A stretch of 64,000 bases of DNA, taken from Lepraria neglecta. Its lineage: Eukaryota > Ascomycota > Lecanoromycetes > Lecanorales > Stereocaulaceae. The notes beneath the pieces were generated by a model, which was not told the origin of the DNA, did not search any database, and saw nothing but the letters and a program-made list of their open reading frames with translations. Below, in pieces: positions 32,870-45,794 of this stretch (position 1 is the stretch's first letter; the number at the start of each line of letters is the position of its first letter). The stretch is from assembly GCA_033220425.1 (NCBI GenBank), contig CM065650.1, positions 806,001 through 870,000 of the forward strand, in the 5' to 3' direction. Position numbers and translations under genes: made by a program.

Positions 32870-33035
32870 GCTGCGAATTCTTGCAGGAGCAGGGACAAGT
32901 TTTCTTCGAATCACAGACTTGCTGTCGGTACGCTCTGGGGTTTCCAGTGCAAGAGGACCGATGCTGCAGCAGTTTAAGGTCATGCTCAGGACCGTAAGTG
33001 GTGCGAAAGCCCATTCCTGAAGATATCAGCCAAAC
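32870..33035 (-). repeat. second copy of the 28.64-kb segment
   Basis: Shares the blocks cagtttaa(c/g)gtcatgctcagga and the flanking gctgat(c/a)tctt on the reverse strand with 28640-28825. On the minus strand both read as VLSMTLNC followed by Ser-rich sequence. Relic of an unidentified gene or element. Confidence 0.4.
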
Positions 33036-36000
33036 TTTGCATGGAGACGTACAGCGGCCGTGCAAAAACATCTGAGATTGATTCTCCATTGCTCTATGGA
33101 CGACAATCTGCCTTACCTTCGCAGCGCCGTTCAGCAAAAGTGGTATAAACAGGCGAAGCCGGGCGCAGTGGGCTAAGACGACTTTCTCCCTCAAACGAAG
33201 ATCAATACTCCTCTTCTGGTCCGCAGTAATCTAGCTCCGAAGTGGCAAGTCAGATGGCTCGTGACGTAAACCTTGAGGGTCAAATTTGTGAATATCTTGA
33301 CCAAATAGGGAACGGAGGTGATTTGCCCCTGGTTAACACTGGCTTCATCCAGGGCGTGATTTCCATTATCATAAGATTGTGGTGGGATGTTCTGCTTATA
33401 GATCTCAACTGCTAACTCGTTGAAATCTTCGTCTGCAGGTTTGTCGGCAATGGGGAGTGTGGTCATCCGCCGAGCTCGCTCAATTGTCAGCAGAACAAGA
33501 ACTCGGTGAGTCATCCTGCGCTTGTGCTGATGACATATCTGCGAGAGAATCGATTTGTACTGGCGGCCGATGACCGGTTGTACCACGACGGCGAAAGTAG
33601 GCAATGGCATCATCCAGCTTCTGACACCTCTCCCTCCGCCAAGGTCCCCTTCATCAGCAAAGTTGAAAGCAACATCCGATGACATCTTTTCCAGCGTTTC
33701 AGTGGTTTCCAGCGTCCTGAACCCCATTCTCCGAAAACCTGGCAACGGGTTAGCTGTGTGCGATAACTCGAAGGAAAGGTTGCCAACTATTGTCGTCGAG
33801 ATAACTTGCATTGTTGAATTCTGAGTCTGTGCAGCCCATGTCAAGGGCGTACTTGACGTGCTCTGACAACTTGGCGTTAGCTGTTGATCGGACGGTCGAG
33901 AAAGACTTGGCGGCCAAGATGACACTCACGTGATGTGCATGAGAGAACGAGACTGCCAACATTGTCACCCTTTCCAATCGGTAACACAATATCCAAATCC
34001 ACCTAAGAAGGCTCCTTACCCCTCCAACAGCCGCCAGCGACCTCAGCTCAAGCAGGGGGAGCGACATGCCTATTGGTCTTAGCTTTCATCATCCACGAAT
34101 GTAGGCAGAGGCGAAGACTCACGAGGACGCCGAAGAAGGTGAATTAACCCCGCCTCTCATTCTAATAGCAGCTGCCTGAGGCGTGGTTCTGCCATAGGCG
34201 AATTTCCATACGAAGAAGTTGATCATGGCGGCTGTGGTCAAAAGCACGAGGATGGCACCCTGTAGTATATCAAAGTCAGCGATGATTGAGCCCGGAAGCA
34301 AGCTGATAAAGCAGGATAATGGAGTGGTATGTGAACAATATTGTGATTATGAACCTTGAAAGAAACTTGACATTGGTAAGATGGGGAAGTATAGCAGTAC
34401 CTGATTAGGCCTAGCTTTTGGAGTAATTGCCTGCTCTATGCTTTGTCAAGGGTTTGGAACCTGGCCCAAAAGGCGCAAGAATCGTCATGAATGTTGGCCA
34501 AAACCGATAGGCTGGGGCAAGATACGAGCGCACGAGAAGCTGAATGATCTGTGGAAGAAAGAGGTTGTTGCAATGTGGCAATAGGCTGGGAAGGATGTCT
34601 AGCTAATGGGTGCCCCCAGGGCCCCATATATGGCCAAAAAAGACAAAGAACGGCTAGCAACAGGCTTCTGGAATCGCATAGAAAGCAATCAAGCAACGGA
34701 TTGCAACATTTTGGAACTGATAATGAGGGGCGAAGATAGATTCTCAACTTACTGCCGCGACCTCCTCAATCTCCATAGCCTTCTCTGCCACCTTGGTTGT
34801 AGCCACCACCACGACCACCACCCCAGCTGCCCCCCCCCCCCCTTTTCCCTCCTTCTCCCCCACGAAAAGTAACGAAAGCAAAAGCAAGCAGAAACACAAA
34901 AAGGCAAAGATAAGCAAGAATACAGAAATGCAAAAACAGGCAAAAACGCAAAGAAACAAAACGCCGTCTATATATAAGATCTAGGCCTGTGGCTAGGCCC
35001 TTGCCATAAGACAAAACGTCGGCGCCAGGGAAGCCATCTGCAGTTCTTGAAGAGATTCACGCAGAGACTACTAATGTGCAAAGCCTTCGGCTGGCAGGAA
35101 AATATATCCCTCCAGCTTTCGACATCGAGGAAAAAGCCCCTCAAAGCCTGCAATGGTGCGAAGCACTCACATAGCAATTAGCTAGCGACCATGAGTAGCA
35201 GTATCTGGGTCTTTGTAGTTTGGAGGCGGGGAAAGGTATCTCTTCGAAAGTCGTGACTTCGTCCAGAGTTTCAAGATCGAGTAAGTGAGGACACAGCTTG
35301 TCGATGACCGGTCGAGTGGTAGAGGTAGGTCTGTGCATGGGGGCTCAGAAGATATTGCATTGACAATCAATTTGCCGTTGCTAGTATGTATGATTCTTTC
35401 TTTGGTTGTCTATTTCTTTGATCATCAAGATACTCTTTGGTGGCGATCTGTGTCTTCGCTAGCCGATGTCTTTTTGAGGAGTAAAATTGGCGGGACATTC
35501 TTGATGCAGAACAAAACCATGAAATAGCTGGGCTTGAGGCATGAAACGAATTCCATGTTGTGAAGAATGCAAAGACTGGATGCGGTATGTCTCACCAAAG
35601 ATTTTCTCTCTGGTGTGCAGTTCGAGCCCTTTGACACTGCCACAAGCTTGGACGATCTCTTTGGTGGTGGACTCAGCCGTTCATACCTGTCTGGCAGTCT
35701 GACGTCAGTGAGCTGGTCTCGCATGGTAAGAATGTCTTGGAGCTGATGACATACCTGGAATCATCATGCTTTCTAGCATCTCTGATGGTAAACTGCACGG
35801 TCGCATGCTCGAATAAGCTGGAAGTGTGTTGACGACTGCAGGTCTTCTGGGTGGTGAGCTTTGTTGTACGGACACTTCCGCCGTCATCATCGAGGTAAGC
35901 AGCCTCAGCTTCTCATTCTATGTCATGATGTCAGCGTGAGAGTTCATGATTTGGAGGTTGGTTCTGGCTGGCGTTTAAACATGAGTTTGTTCTAAAGCTC

Positions 36001-36623
36001 AACATCTAAGACTGGACAACAAAGGAAGACTTACCAGAGAGTAGAAAAATGCAGGTGAGTCACTAAAATCGGCTTCGTGTAGCTTCTACGTTGCAGTAGG
36101 TTGTTGACTCATCGTTAGGATGATGTTTGATGGCTGTGGTTGATGCTGCAAGGTGATTGCACAACTGCCTTGAGACTGCGACTGTGCTAAAGTTATCAAA
36201 GCTTACAAGCAGTCAGTGAAACATGTTTTAAACAGATGATTGAAGCTAAATACTGTATGAATATTGTTGTGATGGTTGAACTTGACGTTCAGAGCACTTA
36301 TGCCTCGACTTCAACCAGCAAGAAAAGGAACGTCAGACGGCTTACCACGTTATGGTGATACTATAAGCCATCAAGAAACAAAGCTTGTTGATACATAAGG
36401 ATATGAGGAAGCTCTTATTGTTGACGAGGTCCTTGGTGATCGCTGTTGTGGATGAGTGAGGTTGGCTGCAAACGCGTCAGAATCAACTGGTGAGCTAGGA
36501 TCAACATCTAACTCATCAGAGCACGAACGTATTCGAAGGAGCGAACGAAAAGTTCGTGCCAATGTCAGGTAGCTGCTGCTACTGTTGAAGTTGATGGAGG
36601 TGCTGCAGGATGTGGTTTCGGAT

Positions 36624-36652
36624 GAAGAAGGAGGAGGAGGAGGAGGAGGAGG
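36624..36652. repeat. (gag)n trinucleotide tract
   Basis: Nine or so consecutive gag units. They give a Gly or Pro run in the overlapping short frames, which I do not consider genes. Confidence 0.85.
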
Positions 36653-37221
36653 TTGGGAAAGCCTTTGCAATATCAGCCAACTAGCAAGAGCCAACAGTAT
36701 ACTTACCAGGCCTTACAGGCACGTGGATCAACTGTTGAAGTACAGTGGTTGCGGCCAAAGAAAAGTTTTGGCGCTGTGCGAGAGTTGATGAAGCTGATGT
36801 GTGGTGCTGTCGTGGATGAGGAAGGTGAGTTGGAGCCTGCCAAAGTCATGCTAGTCAACTCAAACGCGAAGATCAACAGAAGACTCACGAGCGACGCAGT
36901 ACACTCCGATAGTGGATTTGAGTACACTCAGATCGCTGATCTAAGTACACTCATTGCTATTTGAGGAGTCTCTTGATGCTGTAACAGTGTCTGAAGCTCA
37001 TAAAGATGATGGTCGTGAAAGCAGAAGGCAGGGTGGAAGGGAGGCAAGATCAGCCCACAAGTGAGGAAGAAGCGGCCGCTTTCAGCTCCAAAAATAGTTC
37101 CATTTGTCAGCAGATCTCATTCGCCGCGGCTCAAATAGCCCCTTGTCGTTCCTTGAGACTGTTGGTGTCATTTTATTGCATAGCTGTTTGTGAGTGAATT
37201 GCTTTGCAGCACAAAAAGGAT

Positions 37222-37560
37222 CGCTTTGGGAGACTAGCCACACAAAAGTCTCGGCACACAGCTTTTGCCGCTCAATTTACAAAAGAAGCTACTAGGGTCG
37301 CTTATTGGTCAGTCTCCTGAGGTGGGATAAGTCTTTTGGAGGTGTCTTGTTGCGTAGCTATTGATCAATGGCTCTGGTTAGGGGAGGGATTACTCGGGAG
37401 GACCGGTCTAATAAAAGTTTAGGCACACAGAACCTATGGTTCAAATTTCAAAGAGATTCCTGTCACCGCTAGTCCAACAGACTGTATTAGAATTGAGCCT
37501 TAGAAGGTGTCATGCTGTGTGGTTGTTGAATACTGATACCGGCTGTACTAGGAGACGGAA
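37222..37560. repeat. diverged tandem duplication, about 170-base unit
   Basis: Both halves show the order ggga(g)ga, ctag/ctaa, a block ending (g/a)ggcacacag, then aaag, and gtgtcttgttgcgtagctatt / gtgtcatgctgtgtggttgtt. The divergence is high and non-coding. Confidence 0.45.
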
Positions 37561-40500
37561 ATCACGATGGGAGACAGGGCCCGGATTCTACCCCTCAAAG
37601 TCCATGATGGAACTTTATTTTCAAAAAGGTTCTTTGAAATCTTTTTGAATATTCTGGTGGCTTCTTTTTGTATCCATTGGCTTGTTTCAAAGTTCAATAC
37701 AATGTTTATCACCATTTGTTCCTGAAGTTGCAGGGAAAGCTACATTGCCCTCTTTTTCTTCTTCCTCCGAGGAAGAGCATCGATCAGACTAGAGAAATCA
37801 AGACAATAATGTTACTGCTTCAATTTAGCGTAGCTTGCTGTAGCAGAAGTATCTGATGTAGGACAGATGCAGAATATCGCGGGCTTGTGGTAAGATTGAC
37901 ACGACATGGCGTGGCGGGTTGACTATCCATCTTGATATGTTATCAGAAAGACCCACGAAACGCCATTTGGCCATCCTTTCCAATATTTTTTCTGACGATA
38001 TGATAAGTGTCTTGATCGAGATGGTTGTCATGTCAGATCGAGTCAAATAAAATCGCTGAATTGATTGCAGATCCAACAGCAGGATCAAAGCTTCTGCTAC
38101 AGCTAATGCAGGCTATTTCGCACTTGAGCCTACATGTATTTTCATGTGAGTATGCTCCGGCGTATGAAGATCTTATTTTGTTAGTACTACAACGGCTCTG
38201 CAAGCATGTTTCTTCTACAGCTGGAAACACCACTCAATTACGGCTTGGCCAAACACTGACCGTAGGCATCTCATGTATAGCCCGATTATCAAATCACCAA
38301 CTGCTATTTTGGGAGAAACCATACAGAAGTTCACGACAACAACTCCTCACATCTGTCCTCCTCCTCCTCCTCCACCTCCTCATCCTTCCTCACCACTACC
38401 TCTGCTGGAATACGATCATCTCGTAGGATAAGCCGCAGACGGAGCCTACATCATCCGTCCCAGGCTAGCTATCACCTTTTCAATAAGTCAAGAGCCTAAC
38501 CAGTGTCAATTCAACTCCGAAGCATGGCTTTCTTGACGCAGGAGAGACATGGTAATCAGAAATCGGCCTCTCAATGCAGGAATACGTTCCAGAGACGGAA
38601 GACCTTAGGGTCGCACATTTATCACAAACAAGTCTCGCACAGTGCATATTCTTTTAGGAAAGCGCGCAACGACAACTCCTTCTTGCAAGGCATCGGAACA
38701 CTAAGGTAAAGTGTACACATCTCCCCATCGTTCATCATGGAGTGAAGCTCTCAAACATCAACAATCACGAATTTGGCCTTAGGATTGTAACAGGAAAGCT
38801 GACACTTTTAAGCATTGGCTGCATCCGGAGCTCATCATGGATTGGACCTACTTGCACAATCTCATGTGCATGTGCACTCGCTATATTAATCGCCACACAT
38901 CAAGATCAAAGCCTCCCGCCGTCCACAGAGTCCCGGAAAGGAGCAAATGACGACTCGTCATCTCTTCGATGCTTCCATGCTTGCCCGTCAAACTACACAC
39001 CCAATCTGTCGCGGTATAGCTGAACGAACGCGTCAGCGGCAATGGCAAACGACCATACGGGTATCAGCATCGATAGGGAAGCTTCAAATGATGGAATACA
39101 CAAGTACGTGGAGAAAATATCTGATAGCATGGCCAGGCATACAAGCTGATACTTTGTTTCAGAACATGAATCCATCTTTCATCCAAGCTATCAAGACATC
39201 CTCCATCCATGCTCCATATACCAGTCCGAGCGGACGGCAAATTGGATGAGACTTACATCTTGAAAAGATCATGCATCGCGATGGACCGGCCTCACAGTAC
39301 TACCAAGGAGCTTGGTCGTACTTCACAACATCCTGCCGAATACAAAACCAGCTCGCTGTACACGCCCTCGTGCTCTGACATCAAGAGCATGCTAGAGCCT
39401 CCAGCAGAGGAGCTTAAAGAAGAGCCAAAGCACTTCAGGATGGCGACTTCGCAGGATGTTCTGCTCTTGGAACACGCAATAGTGGCTACGCGCAAAGGTG
39501 ACACAGGGTGAAGTTGAAACAAGCTCTTTTTTTCGACTTCAGATCCACACCACTGCGCAAACAAATTCGAAAAGTCGTGGAAAGGCCGGCCTTTTCTATA
39601 TTCATACAGAATCCCAAGGTTTTGCGATCTTGTCTCGGGCCAGGAGCTCGTGCTTTGTCCTGCATTCATGTATCTCGAAAATGTCCCCATGACTGCTCAA
39701 GAAGTGATCGGCGACATTGGCGACAAGTCTCTGTGGTTTGAGATGATGAGTATAGACAAACCCTCCGTCGCTTCGAGGCGCGCGTGTGGAGCTTGCTATA
39801 CTTGAGCAATGTGTAGAGCTGTGACATTTGGCGTTGTCGACGTTAGAGAGATAATAGCCGGACAAGTGACCGCCGCCGATTCATTAGAGCCAACTGCGCT
39901 GTGGATTTATCTCTGGATCACGAAGGAGAAGGACAAGCTCCAAACCTCCGCTCGAAATTGATGCCTTGCAATAGGGTCACAATATTGCTATTTCAAGCCA
40001 TAGCTTGCTCTTTCAGGATCCAGAAAGAGCCTAAGACGCTGCCTTGCTCGCTGTGAGTGCCCCAGTGCTCTGATCCGAAGCTCTGCCGTTCTAACATTTT
40101 GCAATAGAATTCCAAACATCCTTCCGAGCAAATCTGGATTCAAGAAGTGGACGCTTTTACACGCCAGTCTATATTATTTCAGGGATTAATGGATATGACT
40201 GTTCATCGCGTGATTCAAAAAATGTGACAATTCTGTGGAATGGCGATTCATGGAGTAGAGGGGACATGGACTGAGAAAAAGATAATGTATAATATTGTAT
40301 ACAAACCATGGGATCAACGTGCATTGCTCCGCTTTTGGAGATTTCACGTTTGAGAGTTGATTAGCAAGGCCGTGTCTCTTTTACATGGCTCTCGAGCCAG
40401 AGCAAAGCTGTTGGATTCCATGCTTCCGCGGACTCGTCAAATGCCTCAGAGCCTAAGAGCATCCAGGCTTCAAGTTAACCAGGGAAGGAGCTGTTGAGGA

Positions 40501-41189
40501 TTGGTGCTGCGCCTATTCTGAATCGCTTCAATATGGAGCGGTAAAGTCCACCTCCTAAATATTCACACAAAGATGTATGGTACATTGCGTAGCCTTTCAT
40601 CCGCGTACCTCCTTCGGTCGAGATTCGAACATAACAGCTAATGATGATTATCGGGGCAAGCTGAGTGCGAGAACCGAAAATGGAGTTGTTCGAAATCAGA
40701 TGTAAGCCAATCAGTAATTGGCTTCAGACTTCTTGAGACGTCCGGCAAGATTTTTGGCTTTGGGGCGTGTTGTGGTAATGGACTTTGCGCAGATAGCCTG
40801 GTCGTAAGCAATTACCTTGATGACCGTAGCGTAGCCTTGTCAGGGACGTATATGGATGGATTCTACCGCGTGTCTCTTTGGATAGGGTTGGAAGGATGAA
40901 GATGGTAGGTGCGTCCCTAGTAAGTATGTTCATGGCTTCGTAGGCAAATTGCAAGTTTCTCAATCTTTGCACTTGAGGCAGAGCAATCTCGCAGTGGCCT
41001 CCCACGGCAGACATGCCGCTCGTCCCTGAATCGACAAGGCGCATATCTCAGGCAACAGCCCAATTCGCAGATGACCAAACCCAAACAATAGCGCCGCCAT
41101 GTCATTATACTAAGAACTCCTCCTCGCCCTCCAATTTCACGTGCCCAGCTCACATTGTCCAGAAACAAAATATCCCAAACTCTTATCTC

Positions 41190-41920
41190 CGGTCAAAATT
41201 TCGAGACATTTCGCCCGGATCTGATTCCTATACAGCCGTCACTGATCCTCGACCCAGCCACAGAATTGCCCAAAGCCACCAAAACCTCCCTAAATGGTTT
41301 TTCAGAGCCAATTGAGTTCAAGATTGACTGGTAGGACATCGGTGGGCTTTGGAACTGTGGGGTCGTAGGGGACTCTGCTTGTCAACGAGTATGTGCACTG
41401 GTGATGGCGAAGCTTTGACTATCGAAGAAGATCATTTCTGAACGCTAACCTTTCCCTAGGCCCGCTATTGATTTCCCGCGAGTTGGCCAGGTACGACTTC
41501 CGTATGAGACAAAATGCCGCCGCACGTCTTTCAGCACGTTCGTCGTCGAATCATCTCAGGTCCTCCAAACCCATGGTGGTAGCATACCGACCTGTCAACT
41601 TCGTTCGACCCCGGCGAACTGGCCAATCGCAACCTCTTGATGATCCGACGCCAAACGGAGGATCTGAGCCGTTAGAGAGAATCTTAGCAGAGCGTTGAGG
41701 AATCTCGACCCAGCCGACTATACCTTGGGCTGGTTGAAGCTTTGACTGAGGAGGAGATCAACATATATGTGGTACTAACTGGAATATTGGTCTATCAGCG
41801 AGGAGTTGGTCATTGCGGCTAAAGAACTATGGGAAGATGGACATTTGGGCTTTAGTGCAGCATGTCTTCGACTTTGGGCAGGGGCAGAAGAGTGGCGATG
41901 TATTAAAGTAAGGAGCTAAG
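41190..41920 (+). pseudogene. coding-like region of unrecognised family, frames broken
   Basis: Several short stretches in changing plus-strand frames look coding: PDLIPIQPSLILDPATELPK and GFSEPIEFKIDW (about 41215-41333); FDPGELANRNLLMIRRQTED (41605-41665); LDPADYTLGWLK, LTEEEINIYV and SEELVIAAKELWEDGHLGFS (about 41707-41860). The last stretch ends WAGAEEWRCIKVRS at a TAA near 41920. Splice-like borders exist (for example ccctag at about 41460), but I could not join all pieces into one frame. It is either a gene with several introns or a young pseudogene. Confidence 0.36.
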
Positions 41921-42352
41921 ACACCAAAGCTTGAGGGGTCGCTTGACATGTACCAGAGAGTCGTCTGGCTGGTCCATAGTCATGTAAGCATTGGATGAGC
42001 TGATATCGCGTACGAGAAGATGAGTCAAGTGATACTCGAGGGGACAAATGAGAAATGCAGCACCATCATCTTGATTCAGCTAGACTGTGGTTGTTACGAC
42101 AAGTGAATACAAGAAAGTCTAATCGGCGTTTTAGCATCATCTCCATTTTGTATGCCTGATTCTTCGGACCATGTTCTCTCTGACCATGAAACAATTGCAT
42201 GAATACTCGATGGGCGTGCGATCTCTACCACAAGCATTAGTAAAAAGCAAGGACTGCTGAAAGGGCCCATTAATCCTCCATGGCTCTTGCCTGGCTGGTG
42301 AGATGGAGAAGCCGTTGATGATTTGTATGGACTAGTAGCCGTCGTCAGTAGC

Positions 42353-44285
42353 TCAAAGAGCGGAAGTGCGGGAGAAGAGGGAGCTGTAGACGGCGTCGAC
42401 AACGGGCTGAGCGCTGATCTGGCGACCACCGAAGAAACGCCCGTTGAGACCTTTGATGGCATTCTCGCCGCCAGTGACGCGGTCAAATTTGAGGTAGATG
42501 TCGCCAGCGGTGTTCGGATCTAGAGCAATGTGAACGACTTTTCCGTACTTCTCGGTACACTCAGCTCGAACGTCGTCTTCGAGCTCCTTGACCCATGCTT
42601 CACCCTCCTCCCTGAGAACCATGTTAGCAATTGCAAGATGTGCTGGTGGTAGGAGGGCACGACGTACTCTTGGGGATTGAACATGTTTCTAAGTAGAACG
42701 CAACGACTGGCTTGATTGACGCTGACGGGTAGGGGCTTGTTCTCGGTCTTGGGTTTGGCGATGGGACGCTTCTGGTCGGTGCCGTTGGTTTCCGGTGTAG
42801 GGTCATCTGTTCGCGCAAGTTTCCTCATCAATGCATCTCTGCTGTAGTTATTGAAGTTCACACCGGCAACGTCTGTGTCATCTAGAGCGCTGGCACCTCC
42901 TCCACCTTTCTCATTGTCACGGCCGCCGGCACGATCGAATGCGCCGCCTGCACCACCGGCTTGTGAGCCACGGCCGCCATGTCCGGAGAAGGCAGATCCC
43001 TGATAGTTGCGTTGGTGTTCTTGCCCTTGGAACCGCTGGAGGAGATTTGCGGTAGATTCAGGGGTGAACTTATCGTTACCGAGGCCAACCCTAATGGGAC
43101 GCCCAGCAAGATCGAAGCCATTCATCTTTTCCAGAGCTTCCCTAGCCTGGTTCGGATCACGGAACCTGGAAGAATTTAGCAGAAAGATCTTCAACGGAGA
43201 TGAAGGGAAACTGACTGGACAAAACCATAGCCTCTACTACGCCCTTGTTCTTCCTTCTGTAGCTGGACAAATTCGAGCTCGCCGAAAGGTTCGAAGACAT
43301 TCTGTAGGTCACTCTCAGTGATGCTGAAGTGTATGTTCCCTACGTATAGCCTATGGAAGGGGATCTGGTTCGGGTTGCTGCTTGTAGCTTCGGGGTTGCG
43401 AGCTTGACGGTTCTTTTCCGCTTCGGTGAGCTGGGCGATGATGGGGATGCCTAGAAGCTTCTGGCCTGTAAGCTGGATAGCCATCTGTACCGATTCTTCT
43501 TGCTTGAATTCGACATAGCCAACACTGCGGGAGCCGATTAGCAGTGCTTAGAGAATAGGTCGAGATGCTCACCCTTTGGACCTGCCACTAACTCGGTCCT
43601 TGACGATCTGTGCCTCTTTTACTGGACCGACCTTCTCAAAGAACGCAATCAGCTCTTTAGTCCTCAATCGAGCAGCAAGTTGCTGCACAAAGACAGTTCT
43701 TCGGTCACGCTCGTCCTCAGTGGGCTGGGGTGTAGGATCTTTTGCCTTGGGGCTAGGTGTCCGTCTTCGTCCGCCAGCGCGGTCGCGGCGTGGGCTTCTG
43801 TCTCGGGTTCTGTCATCTTCATCGCGCCGAGCCCGACCTCCGGGCCGATAGTACCTATCACCGTCAGGCGATCTTGAGCGAGTGCGGGCACGCCCACCAC
43901 CACGGTAGAAGTCCCCTCCAGAAGAACGAATAGAGTCGTCGACATCTGCAGAGTCCCTATGACGACGTGAGTGACGTCTATCGCTGTCTCGGCTACGGCT
44001 TCTTCTCTTGCTTCGGTGGCCCTCACGTCCGTTTGTTCGCTCGCTCTTGGGGCTTCCCATGGCCACATCCCCGTCGACATCTTTCTCCTTCTTCACTCTA
44101 TCTCTGCTCCTATCACGGTGTCTTCGCTCCCTATCGCGGTCGCGGCTACGATCTCGGTAGCGGTCACGGTCATGACGGTCGCCCTTGTATCGATCGTTGC
44201 GGTCTTTGGAGCGAGAGTCCTTGGATTCGGAGGGAGCAGCGTTCGCTGTGGAATCTAGAAGTTCCTCCACGTTAAGACCCGACAT
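42353..44285 (-). CDS. splicing factor of the RBM39/CAPER (Rsd1) family
   Basis: Four exons are inferred: 44285-43573, 43524-43216, 43165-42668 and 42611-42353, with introns of 48, 50 and 56 bases, giving 592 residues. An Arg/Ser/Asp-rich N-terminus (RS-like, residues about 20-190) is followed by RRM1 ([20 protein letters not shown]; joined exon border GRSKGVGYVEF), RRM2 ([37 protein letters not shown]), a Gly-rich linker, and a C-terminal UHM-type RRM ([40 protein letters not shown]). This is the exact order of vertebrate RBM39 and fission-yeast Rsd1, which act with U2AF in 3' splice-site choice. The intron borders restore the RRM motifs, which supports the model. The mixed RD/RE dipeptides are common in fungal members. 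Confidence 0.93.
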
Positions 44286-45105
44286 TTTTCTGGGTTGATG
44301 GTGTAGATCTGCACGGTTGCAGGAGGCTCAACAGGAATGAGGTTGTTCACTTTGGGCGGTCAGAGATATCAAGGATGAGGCAGCGTTTGAGCAAACCCTT
44401 TATCAGTATTGTGCTGGCAGAGACTGGAGCCTATACTAGTGCCTAGCAAACAGCTATGCACGACAGTCCAGTCGCCCTGGGCTTTGGCAGTGTGAAAGAG
44501 GATGGTAGAAGACGAGGTGGTTGAAGATTCAGTGTGTTGGAGGCGCGGACGCTAATTGTGCTAGCTACCGGGTCATGTGATCTATCTGGGAAGAGCTTTT
44601 TATGGCTATTGTGGTTTCTTCCTGCTTTTCGGCAGGCAAAGCACATTCATTGTTCAATAACTGAGAGTCTTTTGCTGATTTTGGGGTTCATAATTTGTAG
44701 TATTTGCAAAACAGTACTGGTTCTTCCAAGGTGCCGTGACTTTGAAAGCTCCTTGCATATAACCTTCCCATGATCTCCAATGCCATCGCTCTGAAGAACC
44801 TCTACACGAAAGAAAAACATCCCCTACTCAGCTCAGCCAAGAAAATGTCTTCTTCTCCCCTAGATATTTCTCTAGGACGAGACTCTCTTTTTGAGACAGC
44901 ATAAATGACAGCCCGCAATCCGAAATTATGCTTCAGAAGCACAACAGCACGACCACATCCAACGGTGAACAACATCTTAATTAGGTATGGCGTTTCCCTG
45001 TCGCCCTGTTATACATCCCATCTATCCTTTACCATCCATGCATCACTACCCACACAGAAATCTATAGCTAACGGCAAATCCACCATCCCAACCCTTCCCT
45101 TACTC
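44286..45105. other. intergenic, promoter side of the splicing-factor gene
   Basis: 820 bases with no supported gene. The left end should be the promoter of the splicing-factor gene, the right end the 3' region of the next minus-strand gene. Confidence 0.4.
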
Positions 45106-45794
45106 CTACAAAAACAATAAAACTCCCAAAACTCCCACCAGACCCGCTCCAACCGCAACCAGGATGCCAGTAGGCTGACTCGCCCCATTCTTACTCTGCG
45201 TCTTCGGCGCACTAGTCGTAAACTTAGGCGGCACCATCGGGCCCGTCATCGGCTTCGTCCCATTTATCGAATTACTAATCCCCGTCGTCCCGGCCGTCCC
45301 ACTCTCAGTCATCTTACTCGTCACATAACTCGTCACTTTCGCCACAGAGCTCGTACTGGTGCCTGTGACAGTTGTCGTACCACTCACACCCCCAGTCCCA
45401 GCAGTAGGCGCCAAATCACTCGCCACAAGACTCGCCTCCGAGACCAAGAGTTCGCTCGCAGGTGTCACTAGGGGCGTTGGGAGATAGGTGAGGAAGCCGG
45501 GGATTGGGGCGGTGGTTTCGGAGACAAAAACGTCGAAGTAGTTGTCGAATTGGTTTTCGAGGACGTTGGTTGGGACGGAGGTTTCGGTGTCGGCCCAGGC
45601 GAAGACGGAGTTGGCGACGTCAGAGTGGACGTTTTCGAGGGAGGCGATGTCTTTTTCTAGTGTGCCGAACTAGTGGGGGTGTTAGTTTTGGGGGGTTGGA
45701 TTGGAGAGAGGGGATGGGGATTGCGTACCTGATCCGCTACTGCATAGCTCGTGAATGCCAGAAGGGCGAGTGCGAAGAGAGTCTGGGTATACAT
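45106..45794 (-). CDS. secreted, probably GPI-anchored Ser/Thr-rich wall protein
   Basis: Exon 1 (45794-45729) encodes the signal peptide MYTQTLFALALLAFTSYAVA. After a 59-base intron exon 2 (45669-45106) continues FGTLEKDIASLENVHSDVAN. Total 209 residues. The N-terminal domain of about 75 residues is helical and followed by a Thr/Ser/Gly-rich stretch (GTTTVTGTSTSS) likely to be O-glycosylated. The C-terminus is a hydrophobic tail (ILVAVGAGLVGVLGVLLFL) preceded by small residues such as NGAS, as in GPI-anchor signals. No enzyme motif is visible. Function unknown; a surface role is inferred from the layout. Confidence 0.78.

Larger units (their letters stand above)
33036..41189. other. long gene-poor stretch
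   Basis: No gene is supported. The minus-strand frame at 33191-33925 is open for 244 codons but starts without a domain or likely splice structure. A run of 13 C lies at 34830-34842, a (gag)n tract at 36624-36652, and a diverged tandem duplication of about 170 bases at 37222-37560. The frames at 39209-39690 look weakly coding but are unrecognised. Confidence 0.35.

Noticed and set aside
33191-33925. Minus-strand frame of 244 codons
   Set aside because: No recognisable motif, composition unlike the real genes and no supporting exons. It lies among relic repeats, so it is probably a chance or decayed frame.
34749-35014. Gly-rich minus-strand frames with GGGGSWGGGRGGG
   Set aside because: They arise from a run of 13 C and ccaccacc-type simple sequence in the plus strand. 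Overlapping frames all look equally low-complexity.
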